This document shows positions 55,343 through 64,000 of a stretch of 64,000 bases of DNA, one piece after another. The translations under genes and the position numbers were made by a program. The notes beneath the pieces were generated by a model. The model saw only the letters and a list, made by a program, of their open reading frames with translations, was not told the origin of the DNA and did no database searches. How positions within the stretch are numbered: position 1 is the first letter of the stretch; each line of letters starts with the position of its first letter. Source of the stretch: Skermanella sp. TT6. Its GTDB lineage: Bacteria; Pseudomonadota; Alphaproteobacteria; Azospirillales; Azospirillaceae. The stretch is taken from the NCBI RefSeq assembly GCF_016653635.2, contig NZ_CP067420.1:4118001-4182000 (forward strand), given 5' to 3'.

Positions 55343-56175
55343 AGACTAAACTCCCCTCATATCGGCGATAAATCTGCATCGCAAAGCGGACAAAAAAGAG
55401 GCAAAAACACTCTTCATTGCTGTTTATTCAATAAATTACGCTAAAAAACATAATTCGGAAGGCATCTGAGCACCGTTTTGCTATGGTTTAAGCTGAAATA
55501 TCTCGTAAGATTAGCACTCCGAAGCCTTGAAAGTGTTACCCCTATCCTGTAACACCCTAGGCCAGCAGCTGACAGGCAACCAGCTGGCCTTTCCTGGCCC
55601 CATTTTTTTGCTTTGCCCTTTGCCCATAGAGATACAATAGTGATGCTGCAGCGCATAACCAAGCCGAATTGCGTTATTTTTAAGGAATGTTGTCGGTGAC
55701 AAATTTATACCAATGCTATTCTTCAGATCAGACAGTATTGAACCGACTTTCGCAAACGGTTTTGATGGGCGTTTCGCCTATTGAAAGCATCACGCAACGT
55801 CAGAAGTTCCCGCCCCGGAAGCCTCGCCACGACCGATGAGTCCACAGATCCTTGTTTACAGTCCGATCGCCGGACATGCTGAAAGCCCCTCTGCGCACGA
55901 TCCCGAACCGGAGCCCGCCAGGACGACCCGGCGGCGACAAGCCGGATCGGCAAGCCCCGCGGGCCGGCATCGCCGTACGGGCCGCCCGGTGGCGATCCGT
56001 TATTCCTATGCAGTCCGGGACATTCCGGTGACCGGGGGTCCCCGGTCATCCACTCCCGTTTCCCGAATCCTTCACGGCACCCGCGATCTCGAACCGATCG
56101 TTCAGGGTACCGGCCCGACGGCCATCACTCTTTGAAGCCGAGGCCGGCCGAACCCACATCGAAAGGACCTGATGC
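55343..56175. promoter_or_regulatory. AT-rich divergent promoter region of the polysaccharide locus
   Basis: 833 bases without a convincing gene. The first 400 bases are clearly AT-rich compared with the rest of the window. It separates the beta-helix gene (leftward) from the MurA-like operon (rightward) and should carry both promoters. It contains a 7-bp dyad at 55533-55555 and a hairpin-like pair aggccagc (55559-55566) and gctggcct (55583-55590). Confidence 0.6.
55533..55555. promoter_or_regulatory. Dyad gtgttac-N9-gtaacac, candidate operator
   Basis: Perfect 7-base arms with a 9-base centre, about 190 bases upstream of the beta-helix start and 620 from the murA-like start. The binding protein is unknown. 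Confidence 0.4.
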
Positions 56176-57588
56176 ATGTGGACCCCTCGCCCCGTTGCCA
56201 GCAACGCCACGGATTTCATCTCGATCGAGGGCGGCGCGCGTCTGACCGGGCAGGTCCGCGTTCCCGGCGCCAAGAACGCCACGCTGCCGGCCCTCGTCGC
56301 GGCGTGCCTGTCCAGGGAGCCGACCACGCTGACCAACGTGCCGCTCGATCTCGCCGATGTCAGGCTGATGATCACGACCCTGGGCGCCCATGGCGTGCGG
56401 ATCGCCTTCGATGGTCCCAGCACGCTCACCCTGGACGGCAGCGGCTGGCATGGCGGGGCCTTCTCGCCCGAACTGTCGACGCGGTTCCGTCACGTCCTGC
56501 TCCTCATGGGCCTGTCGGCGTTCTACCGGGTTCCCGCCGACCTGACCGGCGTCGGCGGCTGCTCGCTGGGGAGCCGCAAGCATGACCTGCACGCGCAGCT
56601 GTTTTCCGACTTCGGCTACTTCGTCTTCGACAACGAGCGGTCGTTCAGCATCTGCGGCGGCCCCAAGGCGGAAACCGTCACGACGTCGTTCCATTATCCG
56701 TCGTTCGGGGCCACCCTGAACTTCCTGTTCGCGGCCGTGGGGCGGGTGGGGCAGCAGTCGATCCTGCATAACGCCGCCCTGAACCCCGAGGTCATCGACA
56801 CGATCACGCTCCTGCAGTCCATGGGAGCCGAGATCGCCTGGGACGCCAACCGCACCCTTTCGGTCACCGGGCCGCGGAAACTGCAGGGCGTTTCTCACCA
56901 GATCCTGGGCGACCGCGTCTTCGCGGCGACGCTGGCCGCGGCGGTGGCCTGCACCCGCGGCGAGGCCCTGGTCACCGGCGTCGGCGCGGAATACCTCGCC
57001 AACGAGTTCGAGGTCTGGCAGGCCGCGGGCCTCCGGGTCCAGCCGACGGCGACCGGGTTCGGCGTCGCCTGCCCCGACAGGCTGACCGCCCGGGACGTCT
57101 CCACCCGCCCCTATCCCGGCTTCCACACCGACATCCAGCCGCTCCATACCGTCATGATGTCCCTCGCCCAGGGCACTTCGCGGGTGACCGAGACCATCCT
57201 GGACGACCGTTTCCGGTACTGCCCCGAACTGGTGCGGATGGGTGCCCGCATCGACGTGGTCGACGGGGGATTCACCTGCGTCAACGGACAGGAAGGCAAG
57301 ATCGCCGTGGTCGAAGGCGTGGAACGGCTTCACGCCTCCGACGTTCAGGCAACGGACATCCGCGGAGGTGCCGCGGTCGTCGTCGCCGCCCTCGCGGCCG
57401 AGGGCAGGACGTCGATCGGAAACGTCTACCAACTGGACCGCGGCTATGCCGACCTGGCGACCGTGCTGTCGTCGCTCGGGGCCAGGATCCAGCGGGTCAA
57501 CGCAACCTACTCTCCCGCGTCGTCCGCGGAACAGAATACTCCCCTCAACAAGCGAGGCGCAGCATGCCTGACCCCTTTGCCGGGCTGA
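56176..57588 (+). CDS. MurA-like UDP-GlcNAc enolpyruvyl transferase in a polysaccharide operon
   Basis: 470 residues, about 40 more than usual MurA, mainly at the C-terminus. It should transfer enolpyruvate from PEP to UDP-GlcNAc. Key residues remain: PGAKNATLPAL (K33, N34), the catalytic cysteine C129 in GGCSLGSRKHDLH with R134, YPGFHTDIQP with the catalytic aspartate, and TDIRGGAAVV with the product-binding arginine. The ATG follows gaaagga. It overlaps the MurB-like gene by 25 bases and begins an operon with Wzx, GT2 and Wzy genes. A role in cell-wall synthesis cannot be excluded, but its neighbours are all polysaccharide genes. Confidence 0.88.
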   Translation: MWTPRPVASNATDFISIEGGARLTGQVRVPGAKNATLPALVAACLSREPTTLTNVPLDLADVRLMITTLGAHGVRIAFDGPSTLTLDGSGWHGGAFSPELSTRFRHVLLLMGLSAFYRVPADLTGVGGCSLGSRKHDLHAQLFSDFGYFVFDNERSFSICGGPKAETVTTSFHYPSFGATLNFLFAAVGRVGQQSILHNAALNPEVIDTITLLQSMGAEIAWDANRTLSVTGPRKLQGVSHQILGDRVFAATLAAAVACTRGEALVTGVGAEYLANEFEVWQAAGLRVQPTATGFGVACPDRLTARDVSTRPYPGFHTDIQPLHTVMMSLAQGTSRVTETILDDRFRYCPELVRMGARIDVVDGGFTCVNGQEGKIAVVEGVERLHASDVQATDIRGGAAVVVAALAAEGRTSIGNVYQLDRGYADLATVLSSLGARIQRVNATYSPASSAEQNTPLNKRGAACLTPLPG

Positions 57589-58472
57589 CTACGCAGCGGC
57601 CGATCCGGTGCGACGAACCGCTCCACCCCTACACGACCTGGAAGGTCGGCGGGACGGCGCGGTGGTTCTGGGAACCCGACGGCGATGCCCTGCCCGACGT
57701 CCTGCGGCGGTGCCGGGAAACCGGCATTTCCGTCCGGGTGCTCGGCCGCGGCTCCAACGTCCTGATCGACAGCCGCGGCTTCGACGGCCTGGTGATCTGC
57801 ATGCGGAACAGCTTCACCGACATCGAGGTCGAGGGATCGACGGTGCGTGCCGGCGCCGGCGTCCAGTTGCCCAAGCTGGCGCGGACCGCGTCCCGCGCCG
57901 GGATCGCCGGCTTCGGGTTCCTGGTCGGCATCCCGGGCTCGGTCGGCGGCGGGACCGCCATGAACGCGGGCCTGACCGCCAAGGGACGCCGGGAGATCTC
58001 GACGATTCTCGAGGCCGCCACGGTCGTCGACCTCACCTCGGGCGAGACCGCCACCGTCCCCGCCGCCGAACTCGGCCTCGACTACCGGCAGAGCAACCTG
58101 GCGGAGAAGCGATGGATGGTCACGGAAGTCGTCTTCCGCGGCCCCTCCCTGGGGGACCCGAAGGAACTCATGTCCGAGATCCGGTCCCACATGGCGGACC
58201 GCCATGCTAAGCAGCCGCTGGACCGCCGCACCGCCGGAAGCACCTTCAAGCAGCCGGCGGGCGGCGCCGCGGCCGGCTGGTACATCGAGAATGCCGGCCT
58301 GAAGGGCTGCCGGATCGGCAGCGCCGTGATCAGCCACAAGCATGCGAACTGGATCGAGAACACGGGTGCCGCCACGTCCGACGACATCCGGAACCTGGTC
58401 GAGCATGTCCAGGAGTCCGTCGCATCGCGTTTCGATGTCGCCCTGGACCCCGAAGTCACTTTCCTGATCTGA
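57564..58472 (+). CDS. MurB-like UDP-N-acetylenolpyruvoylglucosamine reductase
   Basis: 302 residues, usual size. The FAD-linked fold shows TTWKVGGTARWFWEP, LGRGSNVLI, GIPGSVGGGTAMNAG and LDYRQSNL. The catalytic serine is in AGSTFKQPAG and the acid glutamate in ALDPEVTFLI. ISHKHANWIEN matches the family block near the end. With NADPH it would reduce the MurA product to UDP-N-acetylmuramic acid. The start ATG overlaps the preceding gene and has gcgaggcg upstream, so the two enzymes are made in a coupled way. In most alphaproteobacteria murB sits in the division/cell-wall cluster, not here. Confidence 0.88.
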   Translation: MPDPFAGLTTQRPIRCDEPLHPYTTWKVGGTARWFWEPDGDALPDVLRRCRETGISVRVLGRGSNVLIDSRGFDGLVICMRNSFTDIEVEGSTVRAGAGVQLPKLARTASRAGIAGFGFLVGIPGSVGGGTAMNAGLTAKGRREISTILEAATVVDLTSGETATVPAAELGLDYRQSNLAEKRWMVTEVVFRGPSLGDPKELMSEIRSHMADRHAKQPLDRRTAGSTFKQPAGGAAAGWYIENAGLKGCRIGSAVISHKHANWIENTGAATSDDIRNLVEHVQESVASRFDVALDPEVTFLI

Positions 58473-58481
58473 GAACGGGTG

Positions 58482-59798
58482 ATGCGGCTCAAACCCCTCG
58501 GCCAGGCGGCGCTGCTGTTCTCGTCGCGCCTGCTTGTCCGTTTCACGGCCCTGCTGACCCTGCTCGTCGTGGCGCGGGCGCTGGACTCTCACGAGTTCGG
58601 CTTCTACGCCTACTCGGCACTGGTGGCGCTGTTCCTGTCCTCGGTCGGACATCTGGGAATGCGCCAGGCAGGCGCCCGGAGCCTGGGCCAGAAGGCGGCG
58701 AGCCGCGCGCAGGTCGAGCAGGCGAGCCTGATCAGCTGGCTGCTGAGTTCGCTGGCGTCCGTCGCCGTCGCGACCCTGCTCCTGTGGCACTACGGGGATA
58801 TCTCGACCGTCTCCAAGGCATTGGCGATCGGCACCACCCTGCCGATGCTGTTCGTCAACATCTACCAGGGAATGAACCTGGGAGAGGGAAAGGTCGAGCA
58901 GCTCGCCTGGGCCGACCTGATCGGGCGCATCATTCCGCTGGCCCTGATCGCTCCCATGGCCCTGCTGGGCGACGCGACCCTGGAGTTCGCGCTTGGGGCG
59001 ACGCTCGGCGGCCAGGTCGCGGCGGCTCTCTACGTGGGGTGGACGCTGCGGCTCGGGGCCGCGGGCAGGGTCCCGCTGGAGCTGGGGGGGTTCTGGCGGC
59101 TGCAGCGGACGGGGATGAGCTACATCCTCCCCTACTCGCTCTACATGGGCAACGGCCTCCTGGTCGCCCATCTGGTCAACACGCTTTCCTCGCTGGCCGA
59201 CGCGGGCCGGTATTTCGGCGTGTCGAAGCTGTGCGAGATCTTCTCCGAGATCGCCGTCGCGGTGGGCACGACCCTGTTCTCCCAGGGCGTGCGGGAGTCG
59301 GGGCGGGCGGAGGACCTGGCTTCGGCGCTGGGCATGATCCGGTTCTCCGTCTTCCTGTTCATCTGCATCTCCGTCGTCCTCGCGGTCGGGGCCGAACCGG
59401 TCGTCCACCTGATGCTCGGAAGCGACTTCCTGCCGGCCGTGGACGCCCTGCGGATCCTGATGATCGGCGCCCCCTTCGGGGCGCTGCTGCGCATGCTGCA
59501 GATGTATCTGGCGTCGCAGGGCCAGCCCCTTGCCGGCACCGCGGTCCTCGGGCCGTCGATCGTCGTCCAGGGGCTTCTGTGCTGGCTGCTGATCCCGGAA
59601 TACGGCCTGATGGGCGCGGCGGCGGCCACCGTCGTCGTCCAGGCCGCCGGGGCGGTCGGAATCCTGATCCTGTTCTGCAAACGGTTCAAGGCGTCCCCGA
59701 TCGATGTTCTGCTGGTTCGCCCCCGGGAGCTGTGGAGCATCGTCCGCAACCTGTCCCTGAAGATCCTGCGCCGCCAAAGGAAGCTCCATGTCGCCTGA
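58482..59798 (+). CDS. Wzx-type polysaccharide flippase
   Basis: 438 residues with about 12 hydrophobic segments; polysaccharide-biosynthesis MATE/MVF-like fold. LLVRFTALLTLLVVARALDSHEFGFYAYSALVALF starts it in the typical way. It should flip undecaprenyl-linked repeat units across the inner membrane. A GTG three bases upstream is a rival start. It starts 10 bases after the MurB-like gene and overlaps the GT2 gene by 11 bases. Confidence 0.9.
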   Translation: MRLKPLGQAALLFSSRLLVRFTALLTLLVVARALDSHEFGFYAYSALVALFLSSVGHLGMRQAGARSLGQKAASRAQVEQASLISWLLSSLASVAVATLLLWHYGDISTVSKALAIGTTLPMLFVNIYQGMNLGEGKVEQLAWADLIGRIIPLALIAPMALLGDATLEFALGATLGGQVAAALYVGWTLRLGAAGRVPLELGGFWRLQRTGMSYILPYSLYMGNGLLVAHLVNTLSSLADAGRYFGVSKLCEIFSEIAVAVGTTLFSQGVRESGRAEDLASALGMIRFSVFLFICISVVLAVGAEPVVHLMLGSDFLPAVDALRILMIGAPFGALLRMLQMYLASQGQPLAGTAVLGPSIVVQGLLCWLLIPEYGLMGAAAATVVVQAAGAVGILILFCKRFKASPIDVLLVRPRELWSIVRNLSLKILRRQRKLHVA

Positions 59799-60813
59799 AC
59801 GAAACCGGATCCCCGTGCGCTCCTCCGCACCCATGGTTTCCGTGGTTACCGGCTATTACAACCGCGGCCCACTGGTCCGCCGGACCGTCGACGCGATCCT
59901 CGGCCAGAGCTTCTCCGACTTCGAGCTGATCGCGTTCAACGACTGCTCGAAGGACGATACCGGAAGGCAGCTGGACGCCTATGACGATCCCCGCCTGACC
60001 GTGATCCACCACGAGCGGAACACCGGGTTCACCCGGGGCATCATGAACGCCATTGCCCGGTCCCGAGGGCGTTACGTCGCGGTCCAGGGATCGGGCGACG
60101 CGTCGGCTCCCGACCGGCTGGCCCGGCAGGTCGAGATGTTCGAGAGGAACCCCGACGTGGTCGCGGTCGGCTGCCATTACCGCAACATCGTGGAAGGCAG
60201 CGGCATGGTCCGGGTGCGGACACCGTCGGCCGAGGGACTCACCGTCGAAAAGCTCAGGAAGAGCAACATCTTCTCGCACGGCGAGGTGATGTTCCGCCGC
60301 GATGCCTATGAGCGGGCCGGCGGCTACAGGAGCGAGTTCACCTTCTCCCAGGACTACGACCTGTGGCTCAGGCTGATCGGGCAAGGCAGGTTCGCGGTCG
60401 TGCCGGAGGTCCTGTACGACCGCTATGTCCAGTTCGACGGCGTCTCGTTCGAGCCCGCGAAGCTGAGCCGGCAGGTCCGCTTCACGCAGCTGGCGGTCCA
60501 GCTCTCGCACCTGAGCCCGGCCCTCCAGGAGGAGCGGCTGGCCGAGCTGCGGGCGCACGGCATCGACAGCATCGTGACGCTCCGCGAGCAGTCGATCCAG
60601 GCCCAGATCTTCAAGGCCGCGTCCAAGCTGATGCTCTTCGGGAACGCCGCGCAGGCACACCAGCTGGCGGCCAAGCACCTGTCCTCGCGGCGCTTCAAGG
60701 CGGCTTACCTCATCCTGAGTAGCCTGGCAGGAAAGCCGATGGACCGGGTCACGCGCCCGCTTCTTGATCGTATACTGACGATCGAGCGCCGCGCACCCAA
60801 GGCAGTTCCATGA
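59788..60813 (+). CDS. Glycosyltransferase family 2
   Basis: 341 residues. The GT-A domain starts at APMVSVVTGYYNRGPLVRRTVDAIL, with FNDCSKDDT, VAVQGSGDASAPDRL in place of the usual DxD region, and FSQDYDLWLRLIGQG near the acceptor site. It transfers a sugar from a nucleotide donor to the lipid-linked repeat unit. It overlaps Wzx by 11 bases and Wzy by 4 bases. Confidence 0.92.
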   Translation: MSPERNRIPVRSSAPMVSVVTGYYNRGPLVRRTVDAILGQSFSDFELIAFNDCSKDDTGRQLDAYDDPRLTVIHHERNTGFTRGIMNAIARSRGRYVAVQGSGDASAPDRLARQVEMFERNPDVVAVGCHYRNIVEGSGMVRVRTPSAEGLTVEKLRKSNIFSHGEVMFRRDAYERAGGYRSEFTFSQDYDLWLRLIGQGRFAVVPEVLYDRYVQFDGVSFEPAKLSRQVRFTQLAVQLSHLSPALQEERLAELRAHGIDSIVTLREQSIQAQIFKAASKLMLFGNAAQAHQLAAKHLSSRRFKAAYLILSSLAGKPMDRVTRPLLDRILTIERRAPKAVP

Positions 60814-62057
60814 GCCGTTTCCTCCTGTTCCTGGCGTTCGTCGCCTTCACCCTGACGGAGGTGCAGTCGCCGCGCTTCGGCGACGAGGAACGACGCCTGT
60901 TCGCCCCTTTCGTGCCGCTGATCCTCGGCGGCGCGGTGCTCTTGCTGAGCCCGCGCCTGATGCGGATGCCCCACGCCGTGGTGGCGTCGCCTCCTGTGGT
61001 CTGGCTGCTCGCGTATCTGGGTTGGGTCGCCGCGACGACGGTCTGGTCCGGCAACGTCGCGGAATCCGCTTTCGCCCTGACCATCCTCGTCCTGGCGCTG
61101 CTGGTCGGCATCGGCCTGTCGGGCCTGCCCACCGACCTGTCGATGCGCGCCTACGTGGCCTCGGCCGTCGTGGTCAGCCTGATGGGCTGGCTGGCGCTGG
61201 GCGCCGGGCAGAGCGCCATGCTGTCGGACAATCCCTTCATCTGGCGGTTCAAGAGCATCCTGACCCACGAGCAGCGCCTGGCGCTCATGACGGGATTGGC
61301 GGCGACCTTCGTCATGATGTGGCTGACCGACCGCGAGCACGGGCTGAGCCGGCGGGTCCTTGTCCTGTGCTCCGTGCTCGCCGTCTGCCTGGCATCCCTG
61401 GCCGCGACGCAGGCGCGTTTCTTCACGGCGGTGTCCATGCTCATGATCCTCGGGGTGATGATCTACCGCCTCCGCCGGGACATGGGCAGCACGTTCCTGC
61501 TGCTGACCCTCAGCGGGGTCGCCGGAGCCTGCCTGATGATCATCGCCGCGACCCTGCTGTCCCGGGGCGATGCCGACGGCACGCTCACCAACCGGATCCC
61601 GATCTGGCTGATGACGCTCGACGCCATCCGCGACCATCCGATCGTCGGCCACGGGCTGGCGACCTTCCGTTTCGGCGCGGTCGACAAGTGGAACTGGGTT
61701 CCCGCCCATGCCCACAACATGTGGCTCAACGCGGCGTTCGAGAACGGCTGGCCGGCGGCCCTGCTGCTGACCATCTTCTTCATCTCCACCATCAGGAGCG
61801 GTATCGCCTACACCCGCGCCTTCGGCGTGCTGTCTCCTGCGCTGGTCACCTCGATCTACTGCATGATCACCGGCACGATGGGGATCACCGCGGGCAGCAA
61901 CAAGCTCAGCCCGATCTACGGCCTCATAATCCTGCTGATCTGCCAGGAAGCGCGGGAGATGGCGCTGCTCCGCCGCATCACGCCGAACCCCCGGTCGAGC
62001 GCCGGGGAAGCTTACCCTGTCTCCATCGTGACTACGCGAGAGGCAATCCGATCGTAG
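60810..62057 (+). CDS. Wzy-type polysaccharide polymerase / O-antigen ligase family
   Basis: 415 residues with about ten transmembrane segments. The Wzy_C/O-antigen ligase signature is visible in the large periplasmic loop: RIPIWLMTLDAIRDHPIVGHGLATF, then WVPAHAHNMWLNAAFENGWPAALLL. It polymerises the repeat units flipped by Wzx. The start ATG overlaps the GT2 stop (ATGA). It is the last gene before a 275-base gap. Confidence 0.9.
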   Translation: MSRFLLFLAFVAFTLTEVQSPRFGDEERRLFAPFVPLILGGAVLLLSPRLMRMPHAVVASPPVVWLLAYLGWVAATTVWSGNVAESAFALTILVLALLVGIGLSGLPTDLSMRAYVASAVVVSLMGWLALGAGQSAMLSDNPFIWRFKSILTHEQRLALMTGLAATFVMMWLTDREHGLSRRVLVLCSVLAVCLASLAATQARFFTAVSMLMILGVMIYRLRRDMGSTFLLLTLSGVAGACLMIIAATLLSRGDADGTLTNRIPIWLMTLDAIRDHPIVGHGLATFRFGAVDKWNWVPAHAHNMWLNAAFENGWPAALLLTIFFISTIRSGIAYTRAFGVLSPALVTSIYCMITGTMGITAGSNKLSPIYGLIILLICQEAREMALLRRITPNPRSSAGEAYPVSIVTTREAIRS

Positions 62058-62332
62058 GGTCGTGAACCTTCCGAAAGACCGCCGGTATCCGGATAGCCCC
62101 AGGTATCCGGACATTCGAACAAGTCGCGCCTTTGCAGATGCAAAGAATCGATGCTAAAGCTAGCGCCCTGGAATACCGGGCGAGAGTACACGTCATTTGA
62201 AGTGAAATAGTATGTTGAGGAACATGCAGAGTTACATGATAGCCGGTCAGGAACAAGATCAATATGTATTGCGATCTTCTTCTCTCGCATTTGTGGTGAC
62301 CGACCCGAAAGGTTGCGTTGGAGGAACTTGCC
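62058..62332. other. Intergenic region between wzy and the Wzc-type gene
   Basis: 275 bases, AT-richer than its neighbours, with short imperfect dyads (for example atgtt-gagg-aacat at 62212-62225). It probably carries a separate promoter for the Wzc-type gene. Confidence 0.4.
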
Positions 62333-64000
62333 GTGGCACGTAACCAACTTTCCGCCCCATCCAGGGAGCTGCCTCCAGCGCGCGAGGGCGGCTCCGTCGT
62401 CCTCCAGATACGGCCACCCGAGGAAGACCGGATCATCGACCTGTCGAGGTTCTTCTCGCTGCTGTACCGGGAGCGATGGCTGATCCTTGCCGTGGCGCTT
62501 TTGACAGCCGCCTTGGCGGGCACGGTCCTGACGCAGATGGCTCCCCAATACTCGTCGTCGGTCCTCCTCAAGGCCGAGAGCGGGGCCGCCAAGGGGAGCG
62601 GCCTGGAAGCCCTGCTGCCTGCGCTTTCCGGCGAGGACGCCGGCCTGCGCTCCGAGATCGACGTGATGAGGTCCCGCACGATCGTCGGGCGGGTGGTCGA
62701 CCGGCTCGGCCTGGTCGAGGACCCGGAGTTCAATCCCGTGCTCGACGATCCCAACCAGGGCGCGCTTGCCCGGATCTGGGATAAGGCCTATTCCACGGCC
62801 ATGGGCTTCATCCGCGGCGGCGGCCCGCCTCCCACCGAGGAGGGCATCCGCTACATGACCGTGGACTCGACTGTAAGGAACCTGAGCGTCTCCAACGATG
62901 CCGGGTCCCTGTCGATCCTCGTCAGCTTCCATTCCTCCGATCCGTCCAAGTCGGCCCGCATCGCGAACACGCTGGTCGATGAGTATCTGGCCTACCGGAG
63001 CGCCGAAAAGCTGAACCTGGCCCGTTCGGCCACCGGCTGGCTGGGCGAATCCCTCAACCAGCTGCGCGAGCAGGTCCGCGACGCGGAGCAGAAGGTCCAG
63101 GCCTTCCGCGCCGAGAACAACCTGGTCGATACGGAAAGCGGCTCCGTGCTCGTCCAGCGCATGTCGGAGATGAACGCCCAGCTCGTCCAGCTCAGGGCCG
63201 AGCGGCAGACGGCGGAAGCCAAGCTGCAGTCGGCGCGGGACGCGATGAGCAATGGCGGCGCGGTGGCGGAGATGCTGGACTCCCCGGTGATCCAGCGGCT
63301 GCGCGACCAGGAAGGCGAGTTGTCGCGGCAGTTGACCGAGCAGTCCCAGCTGGGCCGGCGCCATCCCGTGATCATCGAGCTGCGCTCCAGGCTTGCGGCC
63401 GTGCAGAACGACATCCAGGCGGAGATGCGCCGGATCGTTTCCGGCCTGGCCTCCAACGTGGTCGCGTTCAAGGCGCGCGAGGTCAGCCTGGAACGGGCCT
63501 ACAACACCCTGTCCGAGGAGATCGGCGGCCAGGGTCCGGCCCGTGCCCAGCTGGACCAGCTCCAGAGCGAGGCCAGGACGCTCAGGGCGACCTTCGAGCA
63601 GACGCTCGCGCAGTACAAGGCGATCGACAACCCGGATCGCCTGTCGGCTCCCGACCTGTCGGTCGTGTCGGCCGCCGCGGCGCCGATCTTCCCCTCCTTC
63701 CCGCAGAAGGTCCCGATGCTGGCGGGCGCCGCCATCCTGGGCATCCTGCTGGGGGCCGTCGCCGCCATCCTGCGCGACCTGCTCGACCGCAGCATGCGCA
63801 GCCTGGAAAGCGTCGAGGCGTCGCTGAACATCCCCGTCCTCGGCCTGGTTCCCCGCCTGACCCGGTCCAGGGCCAAGAACCCCGGCGCCTATCTCCGCGA
63901 CCGGCCGGGCTCGACCTTCGCGCAGGGGATGCGCGACATCGCCCACGCCACCCAGGCGGGAACGGCGACCACCGGCCGGAACGTGATCCTCGTGACGTCG
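62333..64000 (+). CDS. Wzc-type polysaccharide co-polymerase / tyrosine autokinase (partial)
   Basis: 556 codons from a GTG start with ggagga seven bases upstream, open to the window end. The N-terminal Wzz domain has a membrane segment (WLILAVALLTAALAGTVLTQM). A long coiled-coil periplasmic part contains the GNVR-like block QLTEQSQLGRRHPVIIELRSRL. The second membrane segment (VPMLAGAAILGILLGAVAAIL) ends the periplasmic part. The sequence stops at RNVILVTS, exactly where the kinase Walker A begins in relatives, so the kinase domain lies outside. It should regulate chain length of the Wzx/Wzy polymer. Confidence 0.9.
   Translation, partial: MARNQLSAPSRELPPAREGGSVVLQIRPPEEDRIIDLSRFFSLLYRERWLILAVALLTAALAGTVLTQMAPQYSSSVLLKAESGAAKGSGLEALLPALSGEDAGLRSEIDVMRSRTIVGRVVDRLGLVEDPEFNPVLDDPNQGALARIWDKAYSTAMGFIRGGGPPPTEEGIRYMTVDSTVRNLSVSNDAGSLSILVSFHSSDPSKSARIANTLVDEYLAYRSAEKLNLARSATGWLGESLNQLREQVRDAEQKVQAFRAENNLVDTESGSVLVQRMSEMNAQLVQLRAERQTAEAKLQSARDAMSNGGAVAEMLDSPVIQRLRDQEGELSRQLTEQSQLGRRHPVIIELRSRLAAVQNDIQAEMRRIVSGLASNVVAFKAREVSLERAYNTLSEEIGGQGPARAQLDQLQSEARTLRATFEQTLAQYKAIDNPDRLSAPDLSVVSAAAAPIFPSFPQKVPMLAGAAILGILLGAVAAILRDLLDRSMRSLESVEASLNIPVLGLVPRLTRSRAKNPGAYLRDRPGSTFAQGMRDIAHATQAGTATTGRNVILVTS

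Noticed and set aside
55441-55662. 73-codon minus-strand frame in the AT-rich region
   Set aside because: No ribosome-binding site, no similarity, and it overlaps the dyad and hairpin-like elements.
1-64000. CRISPR arrays
   Set aside because: No series of regularly spaced direct repeats was seen.

Overview
The window is high-GC DNA from an alphaproteobacterium. The evidence is a divK-pleD pair with an intact GGEEF domain, the block dprA-topA-rnr-DUF983-rpmG-pleD-divK-dinB, the block aroQ-accB-accC ... aat-DUF2155 ... NDUFA12, mitochondrial-type complex I accessory subunits (NDUFS4-like and NDUFA12-like), an EipB/DUF1849 protein and a B12-dependent ribonucleotide reductase. Gene content fits Rhodospirillales/Azospirillaceae (Azospirillum or Skermanella-like); the genus is an inference.

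Layout. 1-2678: accessory edge with the 3' end of a membrane-anchored NACHT-type protein, an intact IS256-family element with an 8-bp target duplication, and a decayed serine recombinase, ending at the 3' end of tRNA-Arg. 2679-8450: tRNA-Arg, NDUFS4-like subunit, tRNA-Pro, O-methyltransferase, DUF192 protein, HDAC-family deacetylase, then a TPP riboswitch controlling a thiamine-precursor ABC transporter (ATPase, permease, binding protein). 8530-21643: conserved information-processing and cell-cycle block (dprA, topA, rnr, DUF983, S41 protease, rpmG, pleD, divK, dinB, eipB). 21778-25666: 2-hydroxyacid dehydrogenase and two coupled GTPases. 25702-27706: a group II intron that has split one arm of a long inverted repeat. 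27726-36541: aminotransferase, GGT-like lipoprotein, M48/TPR protease, DsbA-like protein, maleylacetoacetate isomerase, HAD hydrolase, a palindromic repeat, flavohemoglobin with an NsrR-like operator, MarR regulator. 36756-46956: aroQ-accB-accC, then acetyltransferase, histidine kinase and chemoreceptor genes lying between accC and aat, then aat, DUF2155, methyltransferase, mlaD, NDUFA12. 47407-51162: nrdJ. 51764-64000: an exopolysaccharide locus.

The exopolysaccharide locus is the most interesting part. Two tandem core-2/I-branching-type glycosyltransferases face a beta-helix/RTX-type secreted protein. Across an AT-rich divergent promoter region lies an operon of a MurA-like enzyme, a MurB-like enzyme, a Wzx flippase, a GT2 glycosyltransferase and a Wzy polymerase, followed by a Wzc-type protein cut by the window end. 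The MurA-like and MurB-like proteins keep the expected catalytic residues, so the locus may supply UDP-N-acetylmuramic acid (or a related lactyl sugar) to a Wzx/Wzy-dependent polysaccharide. That is a testable and, to my knowledge, unusual idea.
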